Shown: one piece after another, positions 12,015 through 19,713 of the stretch
Numbering within the stretch: position 1 is the stretch's first letter
Layout: every line of letters starts with the position of its first letter
Assembly: GCA_036389485.1 (NCBI GenBank)
Contig: DASVPR010000033.1
Coordinates: 8,044 to 72,043, forward strand
Reading direction: 5' to 3'
DNA from: CADCVT01 sp036389485
GTDB lineage: Bacteria > Actinomycetota > Thermoleophilia > Solirubrobacterales > Solirubrobacteraceae
Length of the DNA: 64,000 nucleotides
Notes under the pieces: generated by a model
What the model saw: the letters and a program-made list of their open reading frames with translations, nothing else
The model's database searches: none
Told to the model about the DNA's origin: nothing
Position numbers and translations under genes: made by a program

Positions 12015-13006
12015 GCCGCCGCGGGCAGCTCGACGACCATCCGGCAGCCGTGCGGCTCGGCGCTCTCGACGCGGATCTCTCCTCCGTGGAGATCGACGAT
12101 CCAGCGGGCGATGGCGAAGCCGAGGCCCGCGCCTCCTCCGTCGGTGGAGCGGGCGGCGTCGGCTCGGTAGAAGCGATCGAAGACGCGGCCGGCGTCCTCG
12201 TCCGGGATCCCGGGGCCCTGGTCGGCGACGCTGATCCGGACCCGGGAGCCGCCGACCCCGGACGCCCCGATCGTCACGGTGCCCGGCCGGGGCGAGTGAC
12301 GGACGGCGTTCTCCACGAGGTTCGCTACGACCTGGTGGACGCGCTCGGCGTCGCCGGACCCGACGAGACCCGGCGGGCACTCGACGGCCAACTCGACATC
12401 GCCCGGGGCGCTCAACGACGCCTCCCGCGCCACGTGCGCCAGCACCACGCCGACCTCGAACGGCCGGACGTCGAGCGGCACGGCGCGGGCCTCCAACCGC
12501 GAGAGGTCGAGGAGCTGCGCCACCAGCCGCCCCAGCCGCTCGACCTGCGCGAGCATCGTCCGGATCGTCTCGGGCTCGGCGGCCTCGACCCCATCGGCCA
12601 CGTTCTCCAGCCGCGCCTGCAGCGCGCTGATCGGCGTCCGCAGCTCGTGGGAGACGTTGGCGATCAGGTCCTTGCGGTGGCGCTCGACCTCCGCCAGCTC
12701 GGCCGCCATCAGGTTGAACGCCCGCGCCAGCTCGCCGACCTCGTCGGCGCGGCCGCCGTCGGGCACCCGCACCGAGTAGTCGCCGCGCGCCATCGCCCGC
12801 GAGCCCTCGGCCATCTCCCGTAGCGGCCGGGTCAGCCCGCGCGCGACGACCTGCACGATCGCCAGCGCGAGCGCGGCGGCGAGCAGCGCGGCGAGCACCA
12901 ACGGGACCCCGGCGCGGACGGCGATCACCGCGGACACGTCGCTCGCGAGCACCCCGGCGACGATGACCAGGCCGAGCTTGACCTTGATCGAGCGCAGCCG
13001 CCTCAC
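12011..13006 (-). CDS. Sensor histidine kinase with no large extracytoplasmic sensor
   Basis: A 331-residue HisKA-type kinase. Two closely spaced hydrophobic segments (about residues 7-29 and 32-52) leave almost no external loop, which suggests sensing within the membrane. A HAMP domain follows, then the H box NVSHELRTPIS, N box VVANLVENAVRHSP, G1 DQGPGIPDED, F box VFDRFYRAD and G2 GAGLGFAIARW. The GTG at 13006 overlaps the response regulator stop (GTGA). It should phosphorylate the upstream OmpR-type regulator. Confidence 0.92.
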   Translation of the reverse strand: MRRLRSIKVKLGLVIVAGVLASDVSAVIAVRAGVPLVLAALLAAALALAIVQVVARGLTRPLREMAEGSRAMARGDYSVRVPDGGRADEVGELARAFNLMAAELAEVERHRKDLIANVSHELRTPISALQARLENVADGVEAAEPETIRTMLAQVERLGRLVAQLLDLSRLEARAVPLDVRPFEVGVVLAHVAREASLSAPGDVELAVECPPGLVGSGDAERVHQVVANLVENAVRHSPRPGTVTIGASGVGGSRVRISVADQGPGIPDEDAGRVFDRFYRADAARSTDGGGAGLGFAIARWIVDLHGGEIRVESAEPHGCRMVVELPAAA

Positions 13007-13716
13007 GAAGGCGCCTCGAACGCGTACCCGACCCCGTGCGCGGTCCGCACCCACCGCGCCCCGAGCTTCTTCCGCAGCCCCGCGACGTGGGTGTCGACGG
13101 TCCGCGAGCCGGCGTCGACGTCCCAGCCCCAGACCTCGCTCAGCAGCCGCTCGCGCGAGAACACGACCCCGGGCGATCGCGCGAGGTGGAGCAGCAGCTC
13201 GAACTCGGTGGGCGGCAGGTGCACCACCTCGCCGTCGAGGCGCACCCGCCGCGCCGCCGGATCGATCTCCAGCGCCCCCGCGACGATCCGCTCGCCGCCC
13301 GACAGCTCCGCCGCGCGCTCCACCCGCCGCAACAACGCCTTCACCCGCGCGACGACCTGCCGCATCGAGAACGGCTTCGTCACGTAGTCGTCCGCGCCGA
13401 TCCCGAGCCCGATCAGCACGTCGGCCTCGTCGTCGCGCGCTGTGAGCATGAGGACCGGGACCGGCCGGTCGGCCTGGATCCGCCGGCACACCTCCAGCCC
13501 GTCGAACCCCGGCAGCATCACGTCGAGCACGACGACGTCCGGCCGCACCCGGCGCACGAGCTCGACCGCGCCCGGGCCGTCCGCGGCGACCTCCACCGCG
13601 AACCCCTCGGCGCGCAGCCGCGCCGCCAGCGCGCCCGCGATGTCCGCCTCGTCCTCGACCACGACGATCGTCCGCTCCGGCACCGCGCGGACCCTATTGG
13701 GCGACGGTTCTGACAC
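13003..13716 (-). CDS. OmpR-family DNA-binding response regulator
   Basis: A 237-residue two-domain regulator. Receiver: acidic pair Glu21-Asp22, phospho-acceptor Asp65 in VVVLDVMLPG, and Lys114 in VTKPF. The C-terminal winged helix (about 145-235) has PPTEFELLLHLARSPG and RTVDTHVAGLRKKLG. First gene of the TCS-DUF4173-EEP operon; its GTG start at 13716 is divergent from the ECF sigma gene, about 105 bp away. Confidence 0.94.
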   Translation of the reverse strand: MSEPSPNRVRAVPERTIVVVEDEADIAGALAARLRAEGFAVEVAADGPGAVELVRRVRPDVVVLDVMLPGFDGLEVCRRIQADRPVPVLMLTARDDEADVLIGLGIGADDYVTKPFSMRQVVARVKALLRRVERAAELSGGERIVAGALEIDPAARRVRLDGEVVHLPPTEFELLLHLARSPGVVFSRERLLSEVWGWDVDAGSRTVDTHVAGLRKKLGARWVRTAHGVGYAFEAPS

Positions 13717-13755
13717 CGCTAGGGGGATGTTCGGGAGATGTGCAGAAGAAAAAGC

Positions 13756-13780
13756 GGAACAACGAGGTTGCCTGACGGTT
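13756..13780 (+). promoter_or_regulatory. Candidate ECF-type promoter upstream of the sigma fusion gene
   Basis: GGAAC at 13756-13760 is followed after 17 bp by GTT at 13778-13780, which matches the GGAAC-N16/19-GTT form known for actinobacterial ECF sigma factors. It lies about 40 bp before the GTG start of the ECF sigma gene, so autoregulation is plausible. The flanking region is locally A-rich. Confidence 0.45.
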
Positions 13781-13821
13781 TAAGGTGGTCACGCTCGGCC
13801 CTCTAGTGGAGACGGAGTCTC

Positions 13822-15336
13822 GTGGAAGCATCAGCCCTTCGCGCACCTGCCGGTCTGGCCCGTCTCTCGCTGCCGAGCGCGCTGCTGAAGCTGCGCTCCG
13901 ACGAGCAGCTGGTCGCGCTGTTCCGGGCCGGCAACGACGAGGCGTTCCGCGTGATCCACGACCGCTACCGCCAGCGGCTCTTCGCGTACGTCCGTCAGAT
14001 GCTCTCGGGCTCGCGCTCCGACGCCGAGGACGCCATGCAGGACGTCTTCCTGCGCGCCTACAACGCGCTGCGGGTCGACGACCGCCCGGTCGCGCTGAAG
14101 GCCTGGCTCTACCGCGTCGCGCACAACCGCTGCATCGACCAGCTCCGCCGCCCGGTGCCCGCTCCCGCCGACGTCTTCGAGATGTCGCGCCCGCTGATGC
14201 CCGACCCGCTCGCCGAGACCGAGCGCCGCGACGACCTGCGCCGCCTGGTCGCCGACGTGCAGCGGCTGCCCGAGCAGCAGCGCTCCGCGCTCCTGATGCG
14301 CGAGCTCGAGGGCCTGAGCTACGCCGACCTCGCCAACGCGCTCGACGTGAGCGTCCCCGCCGTCAAGTCCCTGCTCGTCCGCGCCCGGATCGGCCTCGTC
14401 GAGGCCGCCGAGGCGCGCGACGTCGCCTGCTCGGAGATCCGCGGCGACCTCGCGCTGTCGTTCGGCAAGGGCGTCCGCGCGAGCGCGAAGGCCCGCCGCC
14501 ACATGCGCGAGTGCGGCGGCTGCCGCGATTACCGCACCCAGCTGCGCGGCGTGAAGAGCGAGCTCGCCGCCCTCCTCCCCGGCCCCGGGCCGTTCGCGGT
14601 GCTCGCCAAGACGCTCGGCCTCGGCTCGGCGGCGAGCAGCGGCGGCGCGGCCGTCGTGGGCGGCGGCGCGGCCGCCGGCTTCACGGCGAAGGTGGCGGCG
14701 CTCGTCTGCTGCGCGGCGGTCGTCGGCGGCGGCGCCGTCGAGCTGCGCGCCCGCACCGGCGGGCCGACCGGCATCGTGCAACGCGACGCCCAGCCCGCCG
14801 CGCTGAAGCGGGACAAGGCCGCGGCCGATCGGATCACCGCCCCCGCGCCGGCGGTGCCCGCCGACGTCGCGCCGACCCTCCGCCTGCGGACCGAGACCGC
14901 CCGCCCGAAGGCCGCGACGAAGTCCGTCGGGCGCCGGCTCCGCCGCGCCGCCATCACGCCGGCCGCGGCCACCGCCGCCCACCGCTCCGCCACCCAGGAC
15001 GACGGCGCGATCTCGCACGTCCGTCCCTCCTCGGCGAGCACGGCGACCACGACCGAGCCCTCGACGGGCGGCTCCGCCGGCCCCGCCGAGGAGGAGCCCG
15101 CGACCACCTCGGGCCAGAGCTCGTCCTCGACCGGCACGACCGGCTCGCCGACCGCCACCGGCGCCAGCACCGCGACGGGCGCGGTCGACGCCCCGACGGG
15201 GACCACGACGGACGGCTCGTCGCCCACCGCGACGGCCGCCTCGACCTCGGGCACATCCGGAGGCGACTCCGGGTCGTCGTCCGACCCGGACGGGACGACC
15301 ACGACGGCGGCGCCGAGCGGCTCGCGCCGGCGCTGA
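13822..15336 (+). CDS. ECF sigma factor fused to zinc-finger anti-sigma-like domain, membrane segment and Thr/Ser-rich tail
   Basis: A 504-residue fusion. Sigma region 2 spans about residues 26-110 (DAEDAMQDVFLRAY, ALKAWLYRVAHNRCIDQLRR), and region 4 about 140-195 (LPEQQRSALLMRELEGLSYADLA). Next comes an anti-sigma-like zinc motif H227-x3-C231-x2-C234 with Cys203 upstream, a hydrophobic segment near 276-306, and about 190 residues rich in Thr, Ser, Ala and Gly that would lie outside the membrane. Classical ECF sigmas are about 180 residues with the anti-sigma encoded separately; here both appear in one chain. GTG 13822 start. A paralogous architecture lies at 19714. Confidence 0.85.
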   Translation: MEASALRAPAGLARLSLPSALLKLRSDEQLVALFRAGNDEAFRVIHDRYRQRLFAYVRQMLSGSRSDAEDAMQDVFLRAYNALRVDDRPVALKAWLYRVAHNRCIDQLRRPVPAPADVFEMSRPLMPDPLAETERRDDLRRLVADVQRLPEQQRSALLMRELEGLSYADLANALDVSVPAVKSLLVRARIGLVEAAEARDVACSEIRGDLALSFGKGVRASAKARRHMRECGGCRDYRTQLRGVKSELAALLPGPGPFAVLAKTLGLGSAASSGGAAVVGGGAAAGFTAKVAALVCCAAVVGGGAVELRARTGGPTGIVQRDAQPAALKRDKAAADRITAPAPAVPADVAPTLRLRTETARPKAATKSVGRRLRRAAITPAAATAAHRSATQDDGAISHVRPSSASTATTTEPSTGGSAGPAEEEPATTSGQSSSSTGTTGSPTATGASTATGAVDAPTGTTTDGSSPTATAASTSGTSGGDSGSSSDPDGTTTTAAPSGSRRR

Positions 15337-16448
15337 GCGCTAGCCTCGGCGCCATCGAGCGCTACCTCGCCCCACTCGACCACGAGGACCTCCTCGTCCG
15401 CCGTGGACGCCGCTCAGGCGTCTACTGCATCGTCGCCGTCCACTCGACGGTCCGGGGCCCGGCGCTCGGCGGCTGCCGGATGTGGCGCTACGACGACTCG
15501 CGCGCCGCGATGCGCGACGCGATGCGCCTCTCGCGCGCGATGACGTTCAAGAACGCCGTCGCCGGCCTGCCGCTCGGCGGGGGGAAGGGCGTGATCATGC
15601 TGCGCGAGCCGCTCGACGCGGAGCGGCGGCGCGCGGCGCTGGAGGACTTCGGCGACACGGTCGAGCTGCTCGGCGGCGCGTACGTGACCGCGGAGGACGT
15701 GGGGACGTCGGCCGCCGACATGGAGGTCATCGCGACCCGGACGGAGCACGTCAAGGGGCTCGCGCGCGAGCGCGGCGGCTCCGGCGACCCGAGCCCGTAC
15801 ACCGCCCTCGGCGTCGTTACCGCGATCGAGGTGTGCTGCGAGCGGGTCTTCGGCTCGCCCGACCTGGCCGGGCGCTCGGTCGCGCTCGCCGGGCTCGGGC
15901 ACGTCGGCACGCACATCGCGCGCCGGCTCGCCGACGCCGGCGCCGAGCTGCTCGTCGCCGACGTCGACGAGACGAAGCGCCCGCTGGCGGAGGAGATCGG
16001 CGCGCGGTGGGTGACGCCGGAGGAGGCGATCGCGGCGGACGCCGACGTCTACGCCCCGTGCGCGCTCGGCGCGATCCTCAACGACGAGACGGTCCCGAAC
16101 CTCCGCTGCCGGATCGTCGCCGGCGCGGCGAACAACCAGCTCGCCGACGACCGCATCGCCGACCTCCTGAACGCCCGCGGGATCCTCTGGGCGCCCGACT
16201 TCGTCGCCAACGCCGGCGGCATCGTGAACATCTCGGTCGAGCTCGAGCCCGGCGGCTACGACGCCGACCGAGCCGAGGCCCGCGTCCGCGGGATCGGCGA
16301 CACGCTGCGCCGCGTGTTCGACGACGCGGAGAAGATGGGCGCGACGCCGCTGACCGCCGCGATGGAGATCGCGCGGCGCAACCTCGTCCGCGCGGGCGGC
16401 CCGCTGCCCACGACGGGCGCGGATCCCGAGCCCGCCGGCCGGCTCTAG
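15333..16448 (+). CDS. Glu/Leu/Phe/Val dehydrogenase family amino-acid dehydrogenase
   Basis: About 371 residues. The N-terminal dimerisation domain has GPALGGCRMW and the substrate Lys regions TFKNAVAGLPLGGGKG, and the Rossmann domain has GLGHVGTHIA near residue 190, then GAANNQL and PDFVANAGGIVN. It would oxidatively deaminate a branched-chain or aromatic amino acid with NAD+ (leucine/valine-dehydrogenase type). No ATG/GTG/TTG exists in frame before the conserved N-terminal core. CTG at 15333 forms a CTGA overlap with the sigma stop and gives the family's usual N-terminal length, so it is proposed as the start. Confidence 0.88.
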   Translation: MSASLGAIERYLAPLDHEDLLVRRGRRSGVYCIVAVHSTVRGPALGGCRMWRYDDSRAAMRDAMRLSRAMTFKNAVAGLPLGGGKGVIMLREPLDAERRRAALEDFGDTVELLGGAYVTAEDVGTSAADMEVIATRTEHVKGLARERGGSGDPSPYTALGVVTAIEVCCERVFGSPDLAGRSVALAGLGHVGTHIARRLADAGAELLVADVDETKRPLAEEIGARWVTPEEAIAADADVYAPCALGAILNDETVPNLRCRIVAGAANNQLADDRIADLLNARGILWAPDFVANAGGIVNISVELEPGGYDADRAEARVRGIGDTLRRVFDDAEKMGATPLTAAMEIARRNLVRAGGPLPTTGADPEPAGRL

Positions 16449-17191
16449 GGCGCCCGCAGCCCCTGCGGCAGGCGCGGGCGCTCCACACCCTCGGGCAGCC
16501 GCCCCTCGTCCTCCAGCTTCTCCAGATGCGCGCCGAGCGTGGCCGCCGCCGCGAGCCGCAGCTCCTTCGGCGCGTCGTCCCAGGCGGCGTCGAGCATCGC
16601 GTCGACGGTCCGCGCGCCCGCGGCGAGCGCCTCGAGCAGCCGCCGCTCGCGGTCGAGCCGGTGCGCGACGTACTCGTCGAGCTTCGCCGCGGGGTCCTCG
16701 ACGACCGGCCCGTGGCCGGGGCAGAGCAGCGCGAGGTCCCGCGCGCGGAGGGCGCGCAGCGCGTCGAGGTACTCGCCGAGCTGGCCGACGACGAACACGG
16801 ACCCCTCGCCGAGGACGGCGTCGCCGGTGAACGCCACCTCGCCGGCGACGAACGCGAGGTGGTCGGGCGTGTGGCCGGGCGTCGCCACCGCGACGAACGG
16901 GCCGGCTGCGGCGCCGGGCGCGGCCTCGTGGAGCCGCGCGCCCGTCCGCTCCGCCACGGCTCCCACCGCCCCCGCATGATCCTCGTGGGAGTGGGTCAGC
17001 ACGATCCCTCCCGCCCCTCCCCGCGCCTCGGCCTCCGCCGCCACCGCGGCGACGTGGTCGTCGAGCGCGGGGCCGGGGTCGACGATCCAGCACGGGTCGC
17101 GGCCGACAAACCACGTGTTCGTCCCGGTGAGCGTGAACGGGCCGGGGTTGGCGGCCCGGACGAGGGCCACGTCGTGCGCCTCGAGCGTCAC
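16445..17191 (-). CDS. MBL-fold metallo-hydrolase
   Basis: A 248-residue metallo-beta-lactamase-fold hydrolase of the LACTB2/glyoxalase-II-like group. The metal motif HSHEDHAG is near residue 75, with ATPGHTPDHLAF near 120, FTGDAVLG near 140 and CPGHGPV near 170. The C-terminal 80 residues form a helical, winged-helix-like extension typical of LACTB2. Substrate is unknown. The GTG at 17191 overlaps the stop of the sugar dehydrogenase gene (GTGA). Its stop overlaps the convergent amino-acid dehydrogenase stop. Confidence 0.87.
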   Translation of the reverse strand: MTLEAHDVALVRAANPGPFTLTGTNTWFVGRDPCWIVDPGPALDDHVAAVAAEAEARGGAGGIVLTHSHEDHAGAVGAVAERTGARLHEAAPGAAAGPFVAVATPGHTPDHLAFVAGEVAFTGDAVLGEGSVFVVGQLGEYLDALRALRARDLALLCPGHGPVVEDPAAKLDEYVAHRLDRERRLLEALAAGARTVDAMLDAAWDDAPKELRLAAAATLGAHLEKLEDEGRLPEGVERPRLPQGLRAP

Positions 17192-18408
17192 CTCTGGGTG
17201 AGGCGGTAGACCGGGCCGTCGAGCGACGTGACGTAGATGCGGCCCTGGGCGTCCTCGCCGAACGACGAGAGCGAGCCGACGCCCGGCAGGTCCAGCTCGC
17301 GGTCGTCGCTCACTCCGCCCGCGCGCAGCCGTGCCGCCCGGACGTGGCCCTCGCAGTAGTCGCCGTACACGTACTGGCCGCGCAGCGCGGGCAGGTCGGG
17401 CGCGCGCACGACGTAGCCGCCGGTGATCGAGCAGTAGCCGTCGTCGTGCGACTTCGTCAGGACGGGCGGGACGTGGCCGGGGGCGTCCTCGTCGCGGAAG
17501 TTGCGCGCGTTGCCCTCGAAGGGCCGCCAGCCGAAGTTCGCGCCGCGGCCGCGGCCGGCGGGGACGAAGTCGATCTCCTCCACCGCGTCCTGCCCGACGT
17601 CGCCGATCGTCAGGTCGCGGGTCTCGCGGTCGAACGAGAACCGCCAGGGGTTGCGCAGGCCGTACGAGTAGATCTCCGGGCGCGCCCCCGCGCGGCGCAC
17701 GAACGGGTTCGACCGCGGGACCCGGTACGGCCGGCGGCCCGACCGCCGCGGGTCGATCCGCAGCAGCTTGCCGAGCATCGACCCGAGGTCCTGCGCGTTG
17801 CCGCGCTCGCCGTGCTGGTCGTCGCCCCCGCCGCCGTCGCCGAGCCCGACGTAGAGCAGGCCGTCGGGCCCGAACGTGACCTGGCCGCCGTTGTGGTTGG
17901 CCTCCGGCTGGTCCTGGCGCAGCACCACGCGCGCCGAGCCGCGATCGGCGACGTTCGGGTTCGAGCGCCGCGTCCGGTACTCGACGACTCGCGTGTCGCC
18001 CGAGCGGTTCGTGAAGTTGACGTAGAACCGGCGCGAGCGCGCGTAGTCGGGCGCGAAGGCGAGGCCGAGCAGCCCCTGCTCGCCGCCCGAGACGATCTGG
18101 GCCGAGACGTCCAGGAACGGCCGGCGCAGGGTCCGCCCGCCCCGGATGACCCGGATCCGCCCGCCCTGCTCGACGACGAAGATCCGCCGGCGATCGCCGG
18201 GCGGGGCGGTGACGAACAGCGGATTCGCGAACGAGCCGATCCGCCGCAGCCGGACGGGGCCGTCGGCCTGCGCGTCGCGCGCCTCCGGTGACGACGAGGA
18301 CGGCGACGAGGCCGCGGCGGGCGTCGAGGAGCCGCCGTCGGACCCGCCCCCGCACCCGAGCAGGGCGAGCGACGCGCAGGCGAGAGCGGCGGCGAGAGGG
18401 GCGGGCAC
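17188..18408 (-). CDS. PQQ-dependent sugar dehydrogenase-like lipoprotein (glucose/sorbosone dehydrogenase family)
   Basis: A 406-residue exported protein. The N-terminus has a hydrophobic stretch with lipobox-like LLGCGGGS near residue 19, then a Ser-rich linker, then a six-bladed beta-propeller with family motifs: NPLFVTAPPGD, GGEQGLLGLAFAPDY, EANHNGGQVTFGPDG, GLRNPWRFSFD and ITGGYV. It may oxidise sugars extracellularly with PQQ, although many homologues (Hhip-like) lack demonstrated activity. GTG start 18408. It sits between DUF4239 and the MBL hydrolase in one operon. Confidence 0.87.
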   Translation of the reverse strand: MPAPLAAALACASLALLGCGGGSDGGSSTPAAASSPSSSSPEARDAQADGPVRLRRIGSFANPLFVTAPPGDRRRIFVVEQGGRIRVIRGGRTLRRPFLDVSAQIVSGGEQGLLGLAFAPDYARSRRFYVNFTNRSGDTRVVEYRTRRSNPNVADRGSARVVLRQDQPEANHNGGQVTFGPDGLLYVGLGDGGGGDDQHGERGNAQDLGSMLGKLLRIDPRRSGRRPYRVPRSNPFVRRAGARPEIYSYGLRNPWRFSFDRETRDLTIGDVGQDAVEEIDFVPAGRGRGANFGWRPFEGNARNFRDEDAPGHVPPVLTKSHDDGYCSITGGYVVRAPDLPALRGQYVYGDYCEGHVRAARLRAGGVSDDRELDLPGVGSLSSFGEDAQGRIYVTSLDGPVYRLTQR

Positions 18409-18435
18409 GCGCGGCAGGATGGCAGACGGCCGCGG

Positions 18436-19221
18436 TCAGTCCGCGCGCATCTCGGACACCACCTGCGCCATGGCCTCCGGCTCGATCCCCATGTCGCCCG
18501 TGAACGGCAGGTCGATCGAGAGCACGAGGAAGAGCGCCAGCGCGATCGTCGCTGCGAGCGCGCCGGCCAGCATCGCGTGGACGCGGAACGACGCGACGCC
18601 GGTGAAGAACGCGAAGCCCACGCACAGCGCGGCGCCGACCAGGAGGACGCCCCAGACGCCCCCCGGCACCCGCGCCCGGCTGTCGAGCAGGCGTTCGCGG
18701 CGCAGCGCGGTCAGGTCGTCGAGCTGACCGACGGTGCGGTCGAAGATCGACGCCTCCGCGGCGCCCTGCGGCTCGACCGCGTAGATCGCCGACCACAGCC
18801 GCTCGCTCGCGGCGTCGGCCGCCGGGCTCTCGTCCTGGTCGTCGGCCATGGCCGTCCACTCCGGGCCCGCGACCGCCTCCGCGTAGGCGACGATGCCCTG
18901 CTGGACCGCCACGCCGCGCTCGCCGAGCGCCTGCACGTTGCGATGGAGGACCTCGACCACGGCCGCCTCCTCGGTCGCGGCGGAGCGCGCCTCCTCGAGC
19001 TGCTCCCACACGACCACGACGACGAACGCCAGCAGCACGCCGTACAGCGCGCCGACGACGGCGAACACGTACCCGGCGACCTCCCGATGCTCGACCAGCA
19101 CCTGGCCGCCGAAGCGCCGGCGCACCAGCGCCAGCCCGCCCACGGCCAGCCCCGTCGCGACCACGACCATCGCGAGCGCCAGGACGGGCGACGGCAGCTT
19201 CTGGAGCAGGAAGGTCTCCAC
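18436..19221 (-). CDS. DUF4239 membrane protein
   Basis: A 261-residue integral membrane protein with two N-terminal hydrophobic segments (about 11-30 and 48-70), a long central soluble helical region and two C-terminal segments (about 195-240). This matches the bestrophin-like DUF4239 layout; the internal stretch AGYVFAVVGALYGVLLAF is typical. Function unknown. The GTG at 19221 was chosen because longer readings would enter the tRNA gene. It is 27 bp upstream of the sugar dehydrogenase gene and probably co-transcribed with it. Confidence 0.8.
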   Translation of the reverse strand: METFLLQKLPSPVLALAMVVVATGLAVGGLALVRRRFGGQVLVEHREVAGYVFAVVGALYGVLLAFVVVVVWEQLEEARSAATEEAAVVEVLHRNVQALGERGVAVQQGIVAYAEAVAGPEWTAMADDQDESPAADAASERLWSAIYAVEPQGAAEASIFDRTVGQLDDLTALRRERLLDSRARVPGGVWGVLLVGAALCVGFAFFTGVASFRVHAMLAGALAATIALALFLVLSIDLPFTGDMGIEPEAMAQVVSEMRAD

Positions 19222-19272
19222 CGCTGAGCGAACCCTAGCCCCCCGCCCCGACGCTAGACTCCCCTCCTCTCT

Positions 19273-19346
19273 CGGGGCGTGGCGCAGCCTGGTAGCGCGC
19301 ACCGTTCGGGTCGGTGAGGTCCCCGGTTCAAATCCGGGCGCCCCGA
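19273..19346 (+). tRNA. tRNA-Pro (anticodon CGG)
   Basis: A 74-nt cloverleaf can be drawn: acceptor arm CGGGGCG pairing with CGCCCCG (7 bp), D-stem GCGC/GCGC, anticodon stem CACCG/CGGTG with loop TTCGGGT giving anticodon CGG, T-arm CCCGG-TTCAAAT-CCGGG and discriminator A at 19346. CCA is not encoded. It reads CCG proline codons, abundant in this genome. The 3' half is repeated 89 bp downstream. Confidence 0.95.
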
Positions 19347-19400
19347 TTTCCTCCTCGCGCGACGCCGGCCCGCCCGCGCACGTACCACCTCCCGCCCGCC

Positions 19401-19442
19401 CGGTGAGGTCCCCGGTTCAAATCCGGGCGCCCCGATTTCCTC
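19401..19442 (+). repeat. Direct duplication of the tRNA-Pro 3' half (candidate attachment-site remnant)
   Basis: Positions 19401-19442 repeat 19312-19353 exactly over 42 bp, from the 3' strand of the anticodon stem through the T-arm and acceptor 3' strand into the seven-base TTTCCTC downstream. The two copies are separated by 47 bp of unrelated sequence. Duplicated tRNA 3' ends are what tyrosine-recombinase integration leaves, but no integrase or cargo remains. Confidence 0.85.
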
Positions 19443-19460
19443 AGAGGCGCGATAGCGCCG

Positions 19461-19700
19461 CTACGACCCGCCGACGACGGCCTTGTAGTACCGCACCGCC
19501 AGCCCGGTCACGAGCGTCTGGAACGCGGACTCGAGCGTGATCTCCTCCTGCGCCGCGTAGCGCTCCAGCCCCGTCTCCTCGATCTCCTGGGCCTGCTCGA
19601 TCACGTCGTCGACGAGATCGGGGTTCCGGTCGGCGAAGAACGCGCCGATGGAGTAGAGGCTCGTGTCGTGGAGGGAGGCGAGGAAGTCGTCGGCCGGCAC
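19461..19700 (-). CDS. Small acidic protein of unknown function downstream of ECF sigma fusion
   Basis: About 79 residues, mostly predicted helical and acidic (DDFLASLHDTSLYSIGAFF, VDDVIEQAQEIEETGLERY, EITLESAFQTLVTGLAVRYY). No known domain was recognised. The GTG at 19700 starts 14 bp after the stop of the ECF sigma fusion gene, which suggests co-transcription. The frame stays open upstream into the sigma tail, so the start is uncertain. It might modulate the sigma protein, but that is a guess from position only. Confidence 0.45.
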   Translation of the reverse strand: MPADDFLASLHDTSLYSIGAFFADRNPDLVDDVIEQAQEIEETGLERYAAQEEITLESAFQTLVTGLAVRYYKAVVGGS

Positions 19701-19713
19701 GTCCGGCCGAAAG

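Noticed and set aside
18436..19302. Longer form of the DUF4239 protein starting at 19302
   Set aside because: It would be antisense across the tRNA-Pro gene; the GTG at 19221 gives a normal membrane N-terminus.
19401..19442. Second tRNA gene downstream of tRNA-Pro
   Set aside because: Only the 3' half is present; there is no D-arm or 5' acceptor strand, so it is a partial duplication.
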